The notes under the pieces: model-generated
What the model was told of the DNA's origin: nothing
The model's input: the letters and a program-made list of their open reading frames with translations, nothing else
The model's database searches: none
Shown here: one piece after another, positions 33,678 to 44,216 of the stretch
Numbering within the stretch: the stretch's first letter is position 1
Layout of the letters: each line of letters begins with the position of its first letter
Program-made: the position numbers and the translations under genes
Source of the DNA: Marinobacter profundi
GTDB lineage: Bacteria > Pseudomonadota > Gammaproteobacteria > Pseudomonadales > Oleiphilaceae
DNA length: 64,000 nucleotides
Direction: 5' to 3'
Assembly (NCBI RefSeq): GCF_002744715.1
Contig: NZ_KZ319367.1
Location: forward strand, 1 to 64,000

Positions 33678-33850
33678 AGTCAGATCCCTGGTTCGGTGGT
33701 CAGTCTCATCAGTGTAATATTAATTGCGCGATATTGTAGGGATCGCCCCTATCTGCCGCAAGCGCTGCACTGCTATATGCTTATGACCCTGGTCAACTTC
33801 ACCGCTTTTTCCACCATCCCGTAACTCCTTGTTTTGAATTCCGGCACGGG

Positions 33851-36487
33851 TCATTTCGTCAGCAATTCACGGAGCTGATAGAGCTGGTTCAGGGCCTCGC
33901 GGGGTGTCAGTTCGTCCGGGTCGAGGGCGGCCAGCGCTTCCTCCACCTTGCTGGGCTCCAGACTGGCAAACATATCCCCCTGCCAGGCCGGCTCACCAAC
34001 CGTGTCTCGGCGAGATTTGTCCGGGACGGTCGCTGGCTGGCTGGCGGGTTGCGCCGCCAGGGTGGCGGGTGCCGGAGTTGCCGAGCCTTCGAGGTGCGCC
34101 AGCTGTGCCTTGGCGTTACGGATTACATCCTGGGGTACCCCGGCCAGTTTGGCCACCTGCAGGCCATAACTCTGGCTGGCCGGGCCGTCGTGGACGTTGT
34201 GCAGGAACACGATGGAGTCATCGTGCTCGGTGGCAGTCAGGTGCACGTTTACCGCGTGTTCCAGCTGGTCAGCCAGCTGGGTCAGTTCGAAATAATGCGT
34301 GGCGAACAGGGTATAGCAGCGGATTTCCTTCGCCAGTTGCTCCGCGGTGGCCCAGGCCAGGGACAAGCCATCAAAGGTACTGGTGCCGCGGCCCACTTCG
34401 TCCATCAGCACCAGACTGTGTTCGGTGGCATTGTGGAGGATGTTGGCGGTTTCGGTCATTTCGACCATGAAGGTGGAGCGGCCACCGGCAATGTCGTCCG
34501 ACGAGCCCATGCGGGTAAAGATCCGGTCCACCGGTCCCAGACGTGCGCGGTTCGCCGGCACGAAGCTGCCGGTATAGGCCAGCAGGGCAATCAGCGCTGC
34601 CTGGCGCATGTAGGTGGACTTACCGCCCATGTTGGGGCCGGTAATCACCAGCATCCGGCGCTGATTGTCCATCAGCAGGTCGTTGGGGACGTAGGGCTCA
34701 CTGAGAAGCTGTTCCACCACCGGGTGGCGGCCCTCCTCGATATCAAAACCCGGCGCCGTGCTGAACTCCGGCGCGCAGAACCGCAGGCTGGTGGCACGCT
34801 CGGCAAAATTGCTCAGCACGTCCAGCTCCGCCAGCGCCTGGGCGGCATCCTGCAACGGGGCGAGTTCGGCGGCCACCGTCTCCAGAACCTCGTCGTACAG
34901 CGCTTTTTCCCGGGCCAGGGCCCGGCTCTTTGCGCTCAGGGCCTTGTCTTCAAATTCCTTGAGTTCCGGGGTAATGAAGCGTTCGGCGTTCTTCAGGGTC
35001 TGGCGCCGGATGTAGTCTGCCGGTGCCTGCTCCGACTGGGCGCGGCTGATCTCGATGTAATAGCCGTGGACTCGGTTGTAACCGACCTTGAGGGTGCTGA
35101 TGCCGGTGCGCTCCTTCTCGCGGGTTTCCACATCCAGCAGGTACTGGCCGGCGTTCTCGCTGATATTGCGCAGCTCGTCCAGTTCGGCATCAAACCCGTC
35201 GCGAATCACCCCGCCTTCCCGGATAACCACCGGCGGGTTATCGATGATGGCCCGCTCCAGCAAGTCGGCAAGTTCCGGATAGGTGCCAATGGTCGCTGCC
35301 AGCGCACTCACGTGGCCGGAACCGACCGCCTGCAGGGTGCTCTGGAGATCTGGCAGGGCAAGGAAGGCATCCCGCAGCCGGGCCAGGTCCCGCGGTCGGG
35401 CAGAACGCAGCGCGACCCGGGCAAGTACCCGCTCGATATCGCCAACGGCTTTCAGCAGCTCGTGGACCGGCTCGTAGTGGAAGCCGTCCAGCAGCGCGGC
35501 GACTGCCTGCTGGCGCTGGCACACGGTGTCCACATCCCGCAGCGGCCGGTTCAGCCAGCGCCGCAGCTGGCGACCACCCATGGCGGTTGCGGTGCGGTCC
35601 ATCACCCAGGCCAGGGTGTGCTGGTGCCCGCCCATCAGGTTGGTGTCGATTTCCAGGTTACGACGGCTGGTGGCGTCGAGAATGACCGCCTCCTCGCGCC
35701 GTTCACGGGTCAGCTTGCGAATGTGGGGCAGGGCTGTGCGCTGGGTTTCACGGGCATACTGCAGCAGGCAGCCAGCGGCACAAATCGCCAGGGTGAGGTC
35801 TTCGCAGCCGAAGCCGGTCAGATCGCGGACCTGCAACTGCTGGGTGATGACCCGGCGGGCGGCATCGGCTTCAAACAGCCACGGGCCCTGGCGGCGGATG
35901 CCGGTAAAGCCGTCCAGCAGGTCCTGGTAGGGAAAGTCTTCGCTGATCAGGATCTCGGCCGGACGCAGACGCTGCAGTTCGCCCTGCAGCGCCTCGGTGC
36001 TGTCCAGCTCGGCGACGGCGAAGCGACCGCTGGAGATGTCGAGGGTGGCAAAGCCGAACTGTTCCCGATGGCTGTAAATGGCTGCCAGCAGGTTGTCGCG
36101 GCGGTCCTCCAGATAGGCGTCGTCGCTCAGGGTGCCGGGGGTCACAATGCGAACCACCTGACGCTCGACCGGCCCCTTGCTGGTTGCCGGGTCGCCGATC
36201 TGTTCACAGATCGCGATGGATTGACCTGCCCGGACCAGACGGGCAATGTAACCTTCAGACGAGTGATAGGGGATGCCCGCCATGGGAATCGGATTGCCAC
36301 CGGACTGGCCCCGGGCGGTCAGGGTGATGTCCATCAGCTCGGCGGCTTTCCTGGCGTCGTCGTAGAACAGCTCGTAGAAGTCCCCCATGCGGTAGAACAC
36401 CAGCTCGTTGGGGTGCTCGCCCTTGATCCGGAGGTACTGCTGCATCATCGGGGTGTGCTTGGAGAGATCGGTCTGGGCTGCTGACAT
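33851..36487 (-). CDS. mutS: DNA mismatch repair protein MutS
   Basis: An 878-residue MutS. The N-terminal mismatch-binding domain shows [20 protein letters not shown] followed by [12 protein letters not shown], whose F-x-E pair (FYE) reads the mispair. The connector, lever and clamp regions follow. The ABC-type ATPase has Walker [15 protein letters not shown] and the [18 protein letters not shown] Walker B/D-loop. ATG 36487 starts [14 protein letters not shown]; an upstream in-frame extension to 36685 overlaps the divergent pncC gene and is not used. A C-terminal tetramer-type tail is present. It is divergent from pncC and next to fdxA. Confidence 0.96.
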   Translation of the reverse strand: MSAAQTDLSKHTPMMQQYLRIKGEHPNELVFYRMGDFYELFYDDARKAAELMDITLTARGQSGGNPIPMAGIPYHSSEGYIARLVRAGQSIAICEQIGDPATSKGPVERQVVRIVTPGTLSDDAYLEDRRDNLLAAIYSHREQFGFATLDISSGRFAVAELDSTEALQGELQRLRPAEILISEDFPYQDLLDGFTGIRRQGPWLFEADAARRVITQQLQVRDLTGFGCEDLTLAICAAGCLLQYARETQRTALPHIRKLTRERREEAVILDATSRRNLEIDTNLMGGHQHTLAWVMDRTATAMGGRQLRRWLNRPLRDVDTVCQRQQAVAALLDGFHYEPVHELLKAVGDIERVLARVALRSARPRDLARLRDAFLALPDLQSTLQAVGSGHVSALAATIGTYPELADLLERAIIDNPPVVIREGGVIRDGFDAELDELRNISENAGQYLLDVETREKERTGISTLKVGYNRVHGYYIEISRAQSEQAPADYIRRQTLKNAERFITPELKEFEDKALSAKSRALAREKALYDEVLETVAAELAPLQDAAQALAELDVLSNFAERATSLRFCAPEFSTAPGFDIEEGRHPVVEQLLSEPYVPNDLLMDNQRRMLVITGPNMGGKSTYMRQAALIALLAYTGSFVPANRARLGPVDRIFTRMGSSDDIAGGRSTFMVEMTETANILHNATEHSLVLMDEVGRGTSTFDGLSLAWATAEQLAKEIRCYTLFATHYFELTQLADQLEHAVNVHLTATEHDDSIVFLHNVHDGPASQSYGLQVAKLAGVPQDVIRNAKAQLAHLEGSATPAPATLAAQPASQPATVPDKSRRDTVGEPAWQGDMFASLEPSKVEEALAALDPDELTPREALNQLYQLRELLTK

Positions 36488-36569
36488 GAACGCTTCCGCA
36501 TCGGTTGGCTGGTTGTGAGGCCAAGGATTGTAAGAAAATAACGCCCGGGATGAAATGAAGGAGATCATC

Positions 36570-37067
36570 ATGACCACAACAGAAGCCGGACTCGCCGCTG
36601 CCGGTGAACGGCTGGGCGAGCTGCTCACGGCGCGCAACCTGACCATTGCCACCGCCGAGAGTTGTACCGGGGGATGGGTGGCCAAGGTGCTGACCGACCG
36701 TGCCGGCTCCTCGGGCTATGTGGTGGCAGGCCTGGTCACCTACAGCAACGAGGCGAAGCGGCGTTTGCTGGGGGTAGGGGCGGATACCCTGCAACAGTTC
36801 GGTGCCGTCAGTGAGCCCGTTGTCCGGCAGATGGTGGCCGGAGCCCTGCAGGCGACGGATGCCGATGTGGCGGTAGCCATCAGCGGTATCGCGGGCCCCG
36901 GCGGTGGCAGTGATGCCAAACCGGTTGGCACGGTGTGGTTCGCCTGGGGTAGCCGGCAAGACATCCGCGCCAGCATCTGCCACTTTGACGGTGACCGCGA
37001 TGCGGTGCGCCGGCAGGCAGTTTTGTATGTGTTGCAGGGAGTTACCGGATTTGTGACGGATGACTGA
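36570..37067 (+). CDS. pncC: nicotinamide-nucleotide amidohydrolase PncC (CinA C-terminal domain)
   Basis: A 165-residue stand-alone CinA_C domain that deamidates NMN in pyridine-nucleotide salvage. The signature [19 protein letters not shown] is at residues about 31-49. [16 protein letters not shown] and [20 protein letters not shown] complete the active-site region. ATG 36570 has AAGGAG 8 bp upstream; the 15-bp longer version starting at 36555 is not needed. It precedes recA, a common arrangement (cinA/pncC-recA) in gammaproteobacteria. Confidence 0.93.
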   Translation: MTTTEAGLAAAGERLGELLTARNLTIATAESCTGGWVAKVLTDRAGSSGYVVAGLVTYSNEAKRRLLGVGADTLQQFGAVSEPVVRQMVAGALQATDADVAVAISGIAGPGGGSDAKPVGTVWFAWGSRQDIRASICHFDGDRDAVRRQAVLYVLQGVTGFVTDD

Positions 37068-37119
37068 TGTTTCCCCCTGAAAAGGGGGTTGGTCTGGTCT
37101 CCGGGTTATGTTTTAATAC

Positions 37120-37135
37120 TGTTCAAATATACAGG
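37120..37135 (+). promoter_or_regulatory. LexA (SOS) box of recA
   Basis: CTGT-TCAAATAT-ACAG matches the LexA consensus CTGT-N8-ACAG perfectly at the conserved ends and has an AT-rich centre. It lies 86 bp before the recA start, where the recA promoter is expected. Confidence 0.85.
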
Positions 37136-37221
37136 GATTGGTCTGTGCAGGCCTGACCGGGATATCCCTGAGTCCAAATGACAGCCACCGCGATGGCAAC
37201 GGCGAAGAGGATTTTGCAACG

Positions 37222-38280
37222 ATGGAAGACAACCGCAAGAAAGCGTTGAGCGCAGCACTGGGCCAGATTGAGCGCCAGTTCGGCAAGGGTGCCGTGATGA
37301 AGATGGGTGACCAGCCCAGAGAAGCCATTCCTGCGGTTTCCACCGGTTCCCTTGGCCTGGATGTGGCACTGGGTATTGGCGGCCTGCCTTACGGCCGGAT
37401 TGTTGAAATCTACGGTCCGGAAAGTTCCGGTAAAACCACGCTGACCCTCCAGGTGATCGCCGAAGCCCAGAAGCAGGGCAAGACCTGTGCCTTCGTAGAC
37501 GCCGAGCACGCCCTTGACCCGATCTACGCTGAAAAGCTGGGTGTCAACGTGGATGAACTGCTGGTGTCCCAGCCGGATACCGGTGAGCAGGCACTGGAAA
37601 TTGCCGACATGCTGGTGCGTTCCAATGCGGTCGATGTCATCGTCGTTGACTCGGTCGCGGCCCTGACTCCGAAGGCGGAAATCGAGGGTGAGATGGGTGA
37701 CAGCCACGTCGGCCTGCAGGCCCGCCTGATGTCCCAGGCGCTGCGCAAGCTGACCGGCAGCGTGAAGAACGCCAACTGCCTGATGGTGTTCATTAACCAG
37801 ATCCGGATGAAGATTGGCGTCATGTTCGGCAGCCCGGAGACCACCACCGGTGGTAACGCGCTGAAGTTCTATGCTTCGGTACGCCTGGATATCCGCCGCA
37901 TTGGTTCCGTGAAGGACGGCGACGAGGTTGTAGGTAACGAGACCCGTGTCAAAGTGGTCAAGAACAAGGTATCGCCGCCGTTCCGCCAGGCCGAATTCCA
38001 GATCATGTACGGCAAGGGCATTTACCACATGGCCGAAGTGCTCGATATGGGCGTGAAGGAAGGCTTTGTCGATAAATCCGGTGCCTGGTATGCCTACAAC
38101 GGCGACAAGATCGGGCAGGGCAAGGCCAACGCCTGCAAGTTCCTGGAAGAAAACCTGGATATCGCCAACGAGATCGAAGCCAAGGTCCGTGACAAGCTGA
38201 TGCCGAAGCCGGTCAGCAAGAAGGACGCGGCTGCGGCCGCGGCGGAAACGCCGGCCGAGGCCAGCGGAGAGCTGATCTGA
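37222..38280 (+). CDS. recA: recombinase RecA
   Basis: A 352-residue RecA. ATG 37222 ([20 protein letters not shown]) is chosen over an upstream in-frame ATG at 37138 that lies within 3 bp of the SOS box. Walker A is [15 protein letters not shown] (about residues 64-78). The loop L2 and Walker B areas ([38 protein letters not shown]) are canonical. The C-terminus is Ala/Lys/Glu-rich and ends GELI. It forms the strand-exchange filament and triggers LexA cleavage. No recX follows; a flavodoxin-like gene comes next, 26 bp downstream. Confidence 0.97.
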   Translation: MEDNRKKALSAALGQIERQFGKGAVMKMGDQPREAIPAVSTGSLGLDVALGIGGLPYGRIVEIYGPESSGKTTLTLQVIAEAQKQGKTCAFVDAEHALDPIYAEKLGVNVDELLVSQPDTGEQALEIADMLVRSNAVDVIVVDSVAALTPKAEIEGEMGDSHVGLQARLMSQALRKLTGSVKNANCLMVFINQIRMKIGVMFGSPETTTGGNALKFYASVRLDIRRIGSVKDGDEVVGNETRVKVVKNKVSPPFRQAEFQIMYGKGIYHMAEVLDMGVKEGFVDKSGAWYAYNGDKIGQGKANACKFLEENLDIANEIEAKVRDKLMPKPVSKKDAAAAAAETPAEASGELI

Positions 38281-38306
38281 TCTGATACCGACTGGAGGTG
38301 AGTGCT

Positions 38307-38777
38307 ATGGCTGGAGCGAGGAAGTTACTGATCGTTGCCCATGCACCCTCTCCAAATACCGAAACCCTCCGCAACGCGGTTGCGGAGGGGGCCAGGCACC
38401 CGGACATCGAGAATGTCGAGGTCCGGGTACTGCCGCCTCTTGAAGCGGGCCCGGATGACGTCCTGGCCTGCGATGCCATCATCCTCGGCACCACCGAGAA
38501 CCTCGGTTACATGAGCGGTGCCCTGAAAGACTTTTTTGACCGCAGTTATTACCCCTGTCTGGAGAAGACTCAGGGCCTGCCTTTTGCGTTCTACATCCGG
38601 GCCGGACATGACGGCACCGGAACCCGACGCGCTATCGAATCCATCACCACCGGGCTGCGCTGGCGTCTGCTCCAGGAGCCGTTGATTTGTCGTGGCGAAT
38701 ACCGCGATGAATTCGAGGAACAGTGCCGCGAACTGGGCATGTACGTTGCGGCCAGCCTGGATGCCGGTCTGCTGTAA
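38307..38777 (+). CDS. flavodoxin-like NAD(P)H-quinone-reductase-type protein
   Basis: A 156-residue soluble protein with a flavodoxin fold. ATG 38307 follows GGAGG at 8 bp. It begins KLLIVAHAPSPNTETLRNAV, the strand and FMN phosphate loop, and continues with AIILGTTENLGYMSGALKDFFDRSYY, an aromatic isoalloxazine loop. Members reduce quinones or serve as electron carriers; the partner is unknown. It lies 26 bp downstream of recA with its own ribosome-binding site and may be co-transcribed with it. It occupies the place where recX often sits. Confidence 0.75.
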   Translation: MAGARKLLIVAHAPSPNTETLRNAVAEGARHPDIENVEVRVLPPLEAGPDDVLACDAIILGTTENLGYMSGALKDFFDRSYYPCLEKTQGLPFAFYIRAGHDGTGTRRAIESITTGLRWRLLQEPLICRGEYRDEFEEQCRELGMYVAASLDAGLL

Positions 38778-38792
38778 CCCGCGCCGGGCAGG

Positions 38793-39167
38793 TCAGCTGG
38801 CAAAGCGGTTGTAAAAGCCTTCGATGCGCGACAGGGCATTGTCGACGGTCCGTGAGTAGCCCCGCTTTTCCGAGCAGTAACTGAAACGGATGCTTACCCG
38901 GAACCCGGCGCGCCAGGGGTGGCAGTTCACCACCAGGGCGGCGACTCTCGGTTGGTGGATGTATTTGCCCTCAAAGCGGATATAAAGCCGGGCATTGGTC
39001 TCGAAGGGGCGTGTGCTGAACACCGCCATGCCGTAGCGGTTGAGGTCGAGGCAACTGACCGGAACCGAGGGCCGGCCACGACCGAAAAAGCCACGTTCGC
39101 TGAGTTCAACCTTCAGGCATTCAGCGGGATAGCGTTCCTTGATTCTGCGTTCGACAGAGTCAGTCAT
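38793..39167 (-). CDS. PilZ-like domain protein
   Basis: A 124-residue basic protein with a PilZ-like pattern. An Arg-rich N-terminus (SVERRIKERYPAE) carries candidate RxxxR-type c-di-GMP contacts. DLNRYGMAVFSTRPFE resembles the D/NxSxxG strand. A second beta region is NARLYIRFEGKYIHQPRVAA. The Ser of the NxSxxG motif is replaced (NRYG), so c-di-GMP binding is uncertain. It is convergent with the flavodoxin-like gene, with only 15 bp between stops. It may take part in motility or surface regulation. Confidence 0.6.
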   Translation of the reverse strand: MTDSVERRIKERYPAECLKVELSERGFFGRGRPSVPVSCLDLNRYGMAVFSTRPFETNARLYIRFEGKYIHQPRVAALVVNCHPWRAGFRVSIRFSYCSEKRGYSRTVDNALSRIEGFYNRFAS

Positions 39168-39476
39168 AACGAAAAGCGTCCAGTGCTGTCAGGATTGATT
39201 GTTGTTGTCAGTGACGGCTCCCGGATTGCAATTCCGGGAAGGGAAGTGTAGTTCTCCAATCATGGCCTTAAAAATAGTACCTCTCGGTTTTGTGACGGCG
39301 CTCTCGCTTGTCATGGCCCGGATCGGTTGCGATTTATTCTGGAATAGTCATGGCAGGCCAGTTTCCGGGCTGTAGAATGTCTGCTTTTGCGTAAATTCCA
39401 CGCTTGCACGGGACATTGGCGGAGCCAGATTCTACAATGTCCCGCCGTAACCTAACGCCATCAACAGGATCCAATC
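39168..39476. other. intergenic region with an inverted repeat
   Basis: There is no supported gene in these 309 bp. TCCCGGA (39219-39225) and TCCGGGA (39233-39239) form a perfect 7-bp inverted repeat around TTGCAAT. It lies 52 bp upstream of the PilZ-like start and could be an operator for it. Confidence 0.45.
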
Positions 39477-41885
39477 TTGAAGTCATTGCCACTGCACCAG
39501 TTATACAAAGCCTGTGTCCTCAAGGAGCTTCCGTTCAAAACCACTCGGCAGCTGGAACCCCTGGCCGAGATCGTGGGTCAGAACCGGGCCCAGGAAGCGG
39601 TACGCTTCGCCCTGGCGATGCCCCATGGCGGTTATAACGTCTATGCGGTGGGCCGTAACGGCCTTGGCAAACGAACCATGATGCTCCGTTACCTTGAGCA
39701 TCATGTGGATACCGAGCACCAGAGCCACGACTGGTGTTACGTGGCCAATTTCGAGGAGCCACGCATTCCCCGGGTTCTGAAGCTGCCCGGTGGCCAGGGC
39801 CACCTGCTGAAGCAGGATATGGACCGGCTGATGACGCGGTTGATGAAAGTGATCCCGCAGACCTTCGACTCTGACAGCTTTCTGGAGCGTGCCGAGCAGC
39901 TCAAGAATGAATACGGCAAGAAGCAGGAAGATGAGCTGGAGAAAGTGGCGGCGCAGGCCCGGCGCAAGAAGATCAGCCTGACGGTCACCACTCCGGGTGG
40001 TTATCGCCTGGTGGCAATGAACGGCGATGAGCCCCATACCCAGGCAACCTTCGATGCCTTGTCGGATGAGCAGCGCGCCCGCTTCGAGGATGCTATTAAT
40101 CGGCTGGAGAAGAAGTTGCGGCAGTCCCTGCGCAAACTGGCCGACTGGGAGCAGGAGTATGCCGAGAAGCAACAGGCGCTGAACCAGGAGACCCTGGAAG
40201 GCATCTCCGGTCACCTGCTTGATGATCTCGAAAAGAAGTACGGCGAGTTGCCGGAGGTTGTGGCCTATCTTGAGGCGGTGCGCAAGGATCTGGCGGAAAG
40301 CCTCGACATCTTCCTGGAAGACAACGAGGAACAGGCGGCGATTGCCTACGCATCCCTGGATCGCAAGATGCCCCGGCGTTACCTGGTCAATCTGCTGGTG
40401 CACCAGAAAACCAACGAGGTGCCGGTAGTGGTGGAAGATAACCCCACCTATCACAACCTGTTCGGTTACGTGGAGAGCGTGACCTACAAGGGTACTGTGT
40501 TTACTGACTTCTCGCTGATCCGCCCCGGCAGTATCCACCGCGCCAACGGCGGATACCTGCTGATGGATGCCATCAAGGTGCTGGAGCAGCCGTTCGTCTG
40601 GGACGGGCTCAAGCGGGCGTTGCGTTCGCGGTCATTGCAGATCAATTCGCTCGAGCGGGAGCTGACGCTGTCCGGAACCATCTCCCTGGAACCGGAGCCC
40701 ATTCCCCTGGATGTCAAAATCGTGCTGTTCGGTGATCGCGACACCTGGATGCTGCTGCAGGAGTACGACGCCGAGTTTGCCGAGCTGTTTCGGGTAACGG
40801 CGGACTTCGAGAATGAAATGTGGCGTAACGATGACAGTCAGTTGCTCTACGCCAAGTTTATCTCCAGCCTGGTACGGGAAAAGAGCCTGTTGCACTGCAG
40901 CAACAAGGCGGTGGCACGGGTCATCGAACACAGTTCCCGCATGGCCGAGCATCAGGACCGGTTGTCGCTCCACGCTGCCGACATCGCCAATCTGCTGCGG
41001 GAGTCCGATTACTGGGCCCGCCAGGCCGGCGCCAAGCTCATCCAGGACAGTCACGTGGAGCAGGCCCTGGCCAGTGCCCGTTACCGCAGCAGCCGTATTC
41101 GTGACCAGTTCTACGATTCCATCCGCGATGGCACAACCCTGGTTTCCACGTCCGGCACCTGTGTCGGCCAGGTAAACGCACTGTCTGTCATGTCCACGGG
41201 CGGCTTCGAGTTCGGCATGGCCAACCGGATCACCGCCACCTGTTATTACGGCGATGGCGCGGTGATGGACATCGAGCGGGACGTCAAGCTCGGTGGCAAT
41301 ATCCACTCCAAGGGGGTGATGATCCTCAGTTCCTGGCTGTCGTCACGATTTGCGCTGATGGATCCCATGCACCTCTCGGCGAGCCTCACCTTCGAGCAGA
41401 ACTATGGTGAGGTTGATGGGGACAGCGCATCCCTGGCCGAGCTGTGTGCGCTGATATCCTCCCTGTCCGGGGTGCCGGTACGGCAGGACCTGGCGATTAC
41501 CGGGTCGGTCAACCAGTTTGGCGAGGTGCAGCCGATCGGCGGTGCCAACGAGAAAGTGGAAGGTTTCTTCGAGACCTGTCGGCTGACCGGCGGGCTGACC
41601 GGAACCCAGGGGGTGATCGTGCCCCAGACCAACGTCAAGAACCTGATGCTGGACAACGAGGTGCTGCAGGCTGTCCGGCAGGGCAAGTTTTCAGTCTATG
41701 CTGTAAGCAAGGTTGAGGAAGCGGTCACCCTGCTGCTGGGCAAACCGGCCGGCAAGGCCGATGAGCGCGGCCGCTACCCCAAACAGTCCGTGTTTGGCAT
41801 GATTCAGCAACGGCTTGACAGCATGCGCGAGCATGAGCGCCAGGAACACGCAAAATTTGAAGGCAAAGATCCGTCCATCCATTAA
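39477..41885 (+). CDS. Lon-like AAA+ protease (LonB/LonC type)
   Basis: An 802-residue ATP-dependent protease of the COG1067 type rather than classical Lon. The start is probably TTG 39477 (AGGA upstream; KSLPLHQLYKACVLKELPFK matches the family opening). The N-terminal region has a Walker-A-like GRNGLGKRTMM near residue 60 and is followed by a long coiled-coil insertion (about 130-270). The second ATPase half has YVESVTYKGTVFTDFSLIRP and VKIVLFGDRDTWMLLQEYD. The C-terminal protease domain shows the Ser-Lys dyad: GEVDGDSASLAELCA and PIGGANEKVEGFFE. It degrades specific or misfolded proteins in the cytoplasm. Single gene upstream of a FixJ pair. Confidence 0.88.
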   Translation: MKSLPLHQLYKACVLKELPFKTTRQLEPLAEIVGQNRAQEAVRFALAMPHGGYNVYAVGRNGLGKRTMMLRYLEHHVDTEHQSHDWCYVANFEEPRIPRVLKLPGGQGHLLKQDMDRLMTRLMKVIPQTFDSDSFLERAEQLKNEYGKKQEDELEKVAAQARRKKISLTVTTPGGYRLVAMNGDEPHTQATFDALSDEQRARFEDAINRLEKKLRQSLRKLADWEQEYAEKQQALNQETLEGISGHLLDDLEKKYGELPEVVAYLEAVRKDLAESLDIFLEDNEEQAAIAYASLDRKMPRRYLVNLLVHQKTNEVPVVVEDNPTYHNLFGYVESVTYKGTVFTDFSLIRPGSIHRANGGYLLMDAIKVLEQPFVWDGLKRALRSRSLQINSLERELTLSGTISLEPEPIPLDVKIVLFGDRDTWMLLQEYDAEFAELFRVTADFENEMWRNDDSQLLYAKFISSLVREKSLLHCSNKAVARVIEHSSRMAEHQDRLSLHAADIANLLRESDYWARQAGAKLIQDSHVEQALASARYRSSRIRDQFYDSIRDGTTLVSTSGTCVGQVNALSVMSTGGFEFGMANRITATCYYGDGAVMDIERDVKLGGNIHSKGVMILSSWLSSRFALMDPMHLSASLTFEQNYGEVDGDSASLAELCALISSLSGVPVRQDLAITGSVNQFGEVQPIGGANEKVEGFFETCRLTGGLTGTQGVIVPQTNVKNLMLDNEVLQAVRQGKFSVYAVSKVEEAVTLLLGKPAGKADERGRYPKQSVFGMIQQRLDSMREHERQEHAKFEGKDPSIH

Positions 41886-41920
41886 CAACAAGCAATGGCA
41901 CCGGAAAAGCGAGGGAACTG

Positions 41921-42547
41921 ATGACTGATATCCAGCAAACTGTGTATGTAGTGGAAGACGATGAAGCGGTTCGTGATTCACTGGAATTGCTGCTGAAATC
42001 CGATGGCAAGACGGTGAAAACCTATGAGAGCGCCACCGCGTTCCTGCGCGAGTTCTCGGATGCCATGGCCGGTTGCATTGTGCTGGATATCCGCATGCCC
42101 GGTATGGATGGCATGGAGCTGCAGAAGAAGCTCAACGAGCGTCATTCGCTGTTGCCGATCATATTTGTGACCGGTCATGGCGACGTGCCGATGGCCGTTG
42201 ATGCCATGAAAGAGGGCGCCGTGGACTTCATCCAGAAGCCCTATCGCGAGGAAGCCCTGCTGGAGAAGATCGAGGCGGCCCTTGCCCAGGACCGTGAGCA
42301 GCGCAAGTCACTGGGTGAGAAGCAGGAGATTGTTCGCCGGATCAAGACGCTCACCCCCCGTGAGGCCGAGATCATGGACCGGATGATCGCCGGCCAGGCC
42401 AACAAGGTGATCGCCATTGAACTGGACATCAGCCAGCGGACCGTTGAGATTCACCGCTCCCGGGTGATGCACAAGATGGGCACTCACTCCCTGGCGCACC
42501 TTGTTCGCATGGTGCTGTCCGTAAAGGACCTTATCGACGCCCGTTAA
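41921..42547 (+). CDS. FixJ-family response regulator
   Basis: A 208-residue regulator. Receiver: VYVVEDDEAVRDSLELLL, Asp in CIVLDIRMPGMDG, Lys in IQKPY. LuxR HTH: LTPREAEIMDRMIAGQANKV, with recognition helix ISQRTVEIHRSRVMHKMG. It is transcribed just before a hybrid kinase with its own receiver domain, with a 45-bp gap. The pair forms a two-component system of unknown signal. Its order (regulator first) is the reverse of the FixL/FixJ pair at 17664-19818. Confidence 0.92.
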   Translation: MTDIQQTVYVVEDDEAVRDSLELLLKSDGKTVKTYESATAFLREFSDAMAGCIVLDIRMPGMDGMELQKKLNERHSLLPIIFVTGHGDVPMAVDAMKEGAVDFIQKPYREEALLEKIEAALAQDREQRKSLGEKQEIVRRIKTLTPREAEIMDRMIAGQANKVIAIELDISQRTVEIHRSRVMHKMGTHSLAHLVRMVLSVKDLIDAR

Positions 42548-42592
42548 TCCGGCCGGCATCATGCAGTAATGTTTTTAACCGGCCATGGAATT

Positions 42593-44188
42593 ATGACTGA
42601 GACTGTCAGCGCGCCCACAGAGGCGACGGTTCTGCTTGTGGATGACAATCCACAGAACCTGAAAGTCCTCTATGAGACACTGAAAGACAAAGGTTATCGC
42701 CTGCTGATCGCCAACGATGGCGAGAAAGCCCTGGAGCTTGCTCACCGCAATCACCCGGAAGTCATCCTCCTCGACATCATGATGCCGGAGATGGACGGCT
42801 GGCAGGTGTGTGAGCAGCTCAAGGCCGATCCGGTGACTGCCGACAGTGCCGTGGTGTTCCTGTCTGCGCTTGATGATGTCGACGCCAAGGTGAAGGGGTT
42901 TGCCCTTGGTGGTGCCGACTATATTTCCAAGCCGTTCCAGGCCCAGGAAGTGATTGCCCGGGTCCGTACCCATGCCCGGGTCATCAAGCTCGAGCGGCAG
43001 CTGCAGAAGCGTAACCGGCAGCTGGAAAGCGATCAAAGTCGAATTCTCAATGCCATCAGTGAGGGTATCTATGGTCTGGATGCCCGGGGCAACATCATCT
43101 TTGCCAACCCCGCCGCGGCCCTGATTACCGGCTATCACGCGGATGACCTGGTCGGCCAGAATTTCTTCAAACTGCATTTTGTGGACGCCCCGAATCCGGC
43201 GGATTCCGGCGAGGAATCCCTGCCGGTGTGGATGACCTGCCATCAGGGAGTCGCCGAGCATGAGCGCGGTGTCACCATGCATCGCGCAGACGGCTCGACC
43301 TTTGCGGCCGAATACCGCGCCACCCCCAAGCTTGAAGGTGACAACGGCAAGTTGCGGGGCGCGGTAGTGGTGTTCCGGGATATTACCGCGGAGCTGGAGA
43401 ACGAGCGGGCGCTGGACGAGGCCCGGGAGCTGGTCCAGGAGCAGCGCGACCAGCTGGCTCACGCTTCCCGTCTGTCCACCATGGGTGAAATGGCTGCCGG
43501 TGTGGCCCACGAGGTGAACCAGCCCCTGACCGCCATTACCAATTATGCCCGCGTGGCCAGGCGCATGATGGCTGCGGAAACCCTTGATAAGGAACTGCTC
43601 GCGGAAACGCTGGGCAAGATCGAGGCCCAGTCCCATAGGGCCAGCGAGGTGATTCGCCGTATCCGCCGGTTCATGAAGAAGCCCGCCGCCGGCAAGGAAG
43701 TCCTGTCCATTCCGGCGCTTCTGGAAGATACCCGGCAGTTTGCCGAAGTGGATATGCGTAACAACGAGGGTGGCATCGAGATCACCGTCGCTGACGATGT
43801 GCCGGAGGTGCTGGCAGATCCGGTCCAGGTCCAGCAGGTGGCCCTCAACCTGATCCGCAATGCTCTCGAGGCGACTCGCAGTGCCGGTGCGGCCGATCCT
43901 GTGCAGGTGTCTGCCACCATGATGGGTGAGAACTGTGTCCGGATTGAAGTGACCGATCATGGCATCGGCCTGCCGGAAGACGCGGAAGAGAAGCTGTTCC
44001 TGCCGTTTTACACCACCAAGGAAGACGGCATGGGCATTGGTCTGCCGATGTGTCGGTCCCTGGTTCAGGCCCAGGGCGGTGATATCGGCTTTGAGCGCCA
44101 GCCAGAGGGCGGCGCCCGCTTCTTCTTCACCTTGCCGGTTGCCGCAGGCTCCGGCGCCAGCTGTGTGCCGGCCAGCCAGGACGACTGA
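42593..44188 (+). CDS. hybrid sensor kinase, REC-PAS-HisKA-HATPase
   Basis: A 531-residue soluble kinase with an N-terminal receiver (about 10-130: LLVDDNPQNLKVLYETLKDK, Asp in ILLDIMMPEMDGW, Lys in ISKPF). A PAS domain follows (about 150-260: ILNAISEGIYGLDARGNIIF, NPAAALITGYHADDLVGQNF). HisKA with the phospho-acceptor His is in MGEMAAGVAHEVNQPLTAIT. The ATPase is NLIRNALEATRS, VTDHGIGLPED, GIGLPMCRSLVQAQGG. The start is taken as ATG 42593 (GGA upstream); an ATG at 42569 would add 8 residues. The fused receiver allows input from a further kinase. The output is the FixJ-type regulator encoded upstream. Confidence 0.9.
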   Translation: MTETVSAPTEATVLLVDDNPQNLKVLYETLKDKGYRLLIANDGEKALELAHRNHPEVILLDIMMPEMDGWQVCEQLKADPVTADSAVVFLSALDDVDAKVKGFALGGADYISKPFQAQEVIARVRTHARVIKLERQLQKRNRQLESDQSRILNAISEGIYGLDARGNIIFANPAAALITGYHADDLVGQNFFKLHFVDAPNPADSGEESLPVWMTCHQGVAEHERGVTMHRADGSTFAAEYRATPKLEGDNGKLRGAVVVFRDITAELENERALDEARELVQEQRDQLAHASRLSTMGEMAAGVAHEVNQPLTAITNYARVARRMMAAETLDKELLAETLGKIEAQSHRASEVIRRIRRFMKKPAAGKEVLSIPALLEDTRQFAEVDMRNNEGGIEITVADDVPEVLADPVQVQQVALNLIRNALEATRSAGAADPVQVSATMMGENCVRIEVTDHGIGLPEDAEEKLFLPFYTTKEDGMGIGLPMCRSLVQAQGGDIGFERQPEGGARFFFTLPVAAGSGASCVPASQDD

Positions 44189-44216
44189 CCGGCCCATGTT
44201 CAGCCCTGGCGCTTCC

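Noticed and set aside
34049-36484. 811-codon open frame antisense to mutS
   Set aside because: It mirrors mutS codon structure in GC-rich DNA, has no recognisable domain, and mutS is unmistakable on the other strand. Similar long antisense frames at 19958-21493, 42575-44266 and 57290-59428 were dismissed for the same reason.
37073-37089. CCCCCT/AGGGGG hairpin after pncC
   Set aside because: The 6-bp stem has no T-run and a loop of only 5 nt. It may help end the pncC transcript but is too weak to list as a terminator.
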